Origin: Clostridia bacterium
Lineage (GTDB): Bacteria; Bacillota; Clostridia; Christensenellales; Pumilibacteraceae
Assembly (NCBI GenBank): GCA_022793815.1
Contig: JAAWDP010000005.1
Span: forward strand, 1 to 32,837
Length of the DNA: 32,837 nucleotides
Direction: 5' to 3'
A program made the translations under genes and the position numbers. The notes under the pieces were generated by a model that saw only the letters and a list, made by a program, of their open reading frames with translations, was not told where the DNA came from and searched no databases. Positions 32,752 through 32,837 of this stretch are shown piece after piece. Each line of letters begins with the position of its first letter. Positions within the stretch are counted from its first letter, which is position 1.

Positions 32752-32837
32752 ATGTCCATCGGAGAAAAAATCACAGAACTGCGCAAAGAAAAAGAGCTTA
32801 CGCAAACGGAACTTGCGGAAAAACTGCAAATCGGACA
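32752..32837 (+). CDS. XRE-family HTH regulator, N-terminal fragment cut by the window end
   Basis: ATG 32752 follows AAAGGAG by nine bases. The 28 residues visible (start IGEKITELRKEKELTQTELA) form the first helices of a Cro/CI-type helix-turn-helix. The gene runs off the window, so its effector domain is unknown. Confidence 0.85.
   Translation, partial: MSIGEKITELRKEKELTQTELAEKLQIG

Overview
The window looks like a chromosomal segment of a low-to-middle G+C Firmicute of the class Clostridia, probably an uncultured gut lineage. The marker genes point that way: a DUF4364 transcriptional regulator, a TIGR03905-type TSCPD protein, BioY, a class II fructose-bisphosphate aldolase, an M29 aminopeptidase, LytTR/GHKL two-component proteins, a DUF2207 protein and a permuted, membrane-anchored GH3 enzyme. 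Nearly every promoter is a clear sigma-A type with a 17-base spacer, and most genes carry a GGAGG-like ribosome binding site. A finer placement, for example near Christensenellales, would be a guess. The window opens inside a tRNA-like repeat and closes inside a regulator gene, so it may be a whole metagenomic contig.

Layout. 1-354: a broken tRNA-Ile relic, an intact tRNA-Ile(GAT), a tRNA-Val(CAC) and a terminator. 409-1720: a tiny hydrophobic ORF with a terminator inside it, then a coupled pair made of a four-helix membrane protein and a Qnr-like pentapeptide-repeat protein. 1880-5045: a large secreted transglutaminase-like surface protein whose C-terminal tail is thrown out of frame by a run of eight C. 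5141-6557: a zinc-ribbon protein, an unknown protein and a small leaderless membrane protein. 6649-10442: a lipoprotein and a double-anchored permuted GH3 glycosidase. 10564-13446: a GHKL sensor kinase with its LytTR regulator, plus an orphan LytTR regulator. 13600-17717: glycolytic gap and fba flanking an M29 peptidase and a degenerate ImmA/IrrE-like protein. 17805-23178: a giant RHS/YD-repeat protein with an AT-rich polymorphic tip and a co-translated membrane protein that is a candidate immunity factor. 23286-27655: bioY, a DUF4364 regulator, a TSCPD protein and valS. 27853-30098: a two-gene unit of an EcoRI-type adenine methyltransferase and a DUF262-HNH nuclease, a likely restriction or defence module. 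30171-32837: a DUF2207 membrane protein, a truncated solute-binding protein and the start of an XRE regulator.

The most interesting items are two compact conflict modules. One is the RHS tip with its downstream multi-pass protein, where the tip is membrane-like rather than nuclease-like. The other is the translationally coupled methyltransferase/DUF262-HNH pair. Also notable are three genes (6273, 13446, 23933) whose start codon lies exactly 7 bases after the end of a good -10 box with no ribosome binding site, which suggests leaderless mRNAs; the possible phase-variable C tract in the surface protein; and an ImmA/IrrE-like protein whose HExxH motif has lost its catalytic Glu.

All calls are from reading the sequence. 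No database search, alignment or structure prediction was run, so family names rest on recognised motifs.
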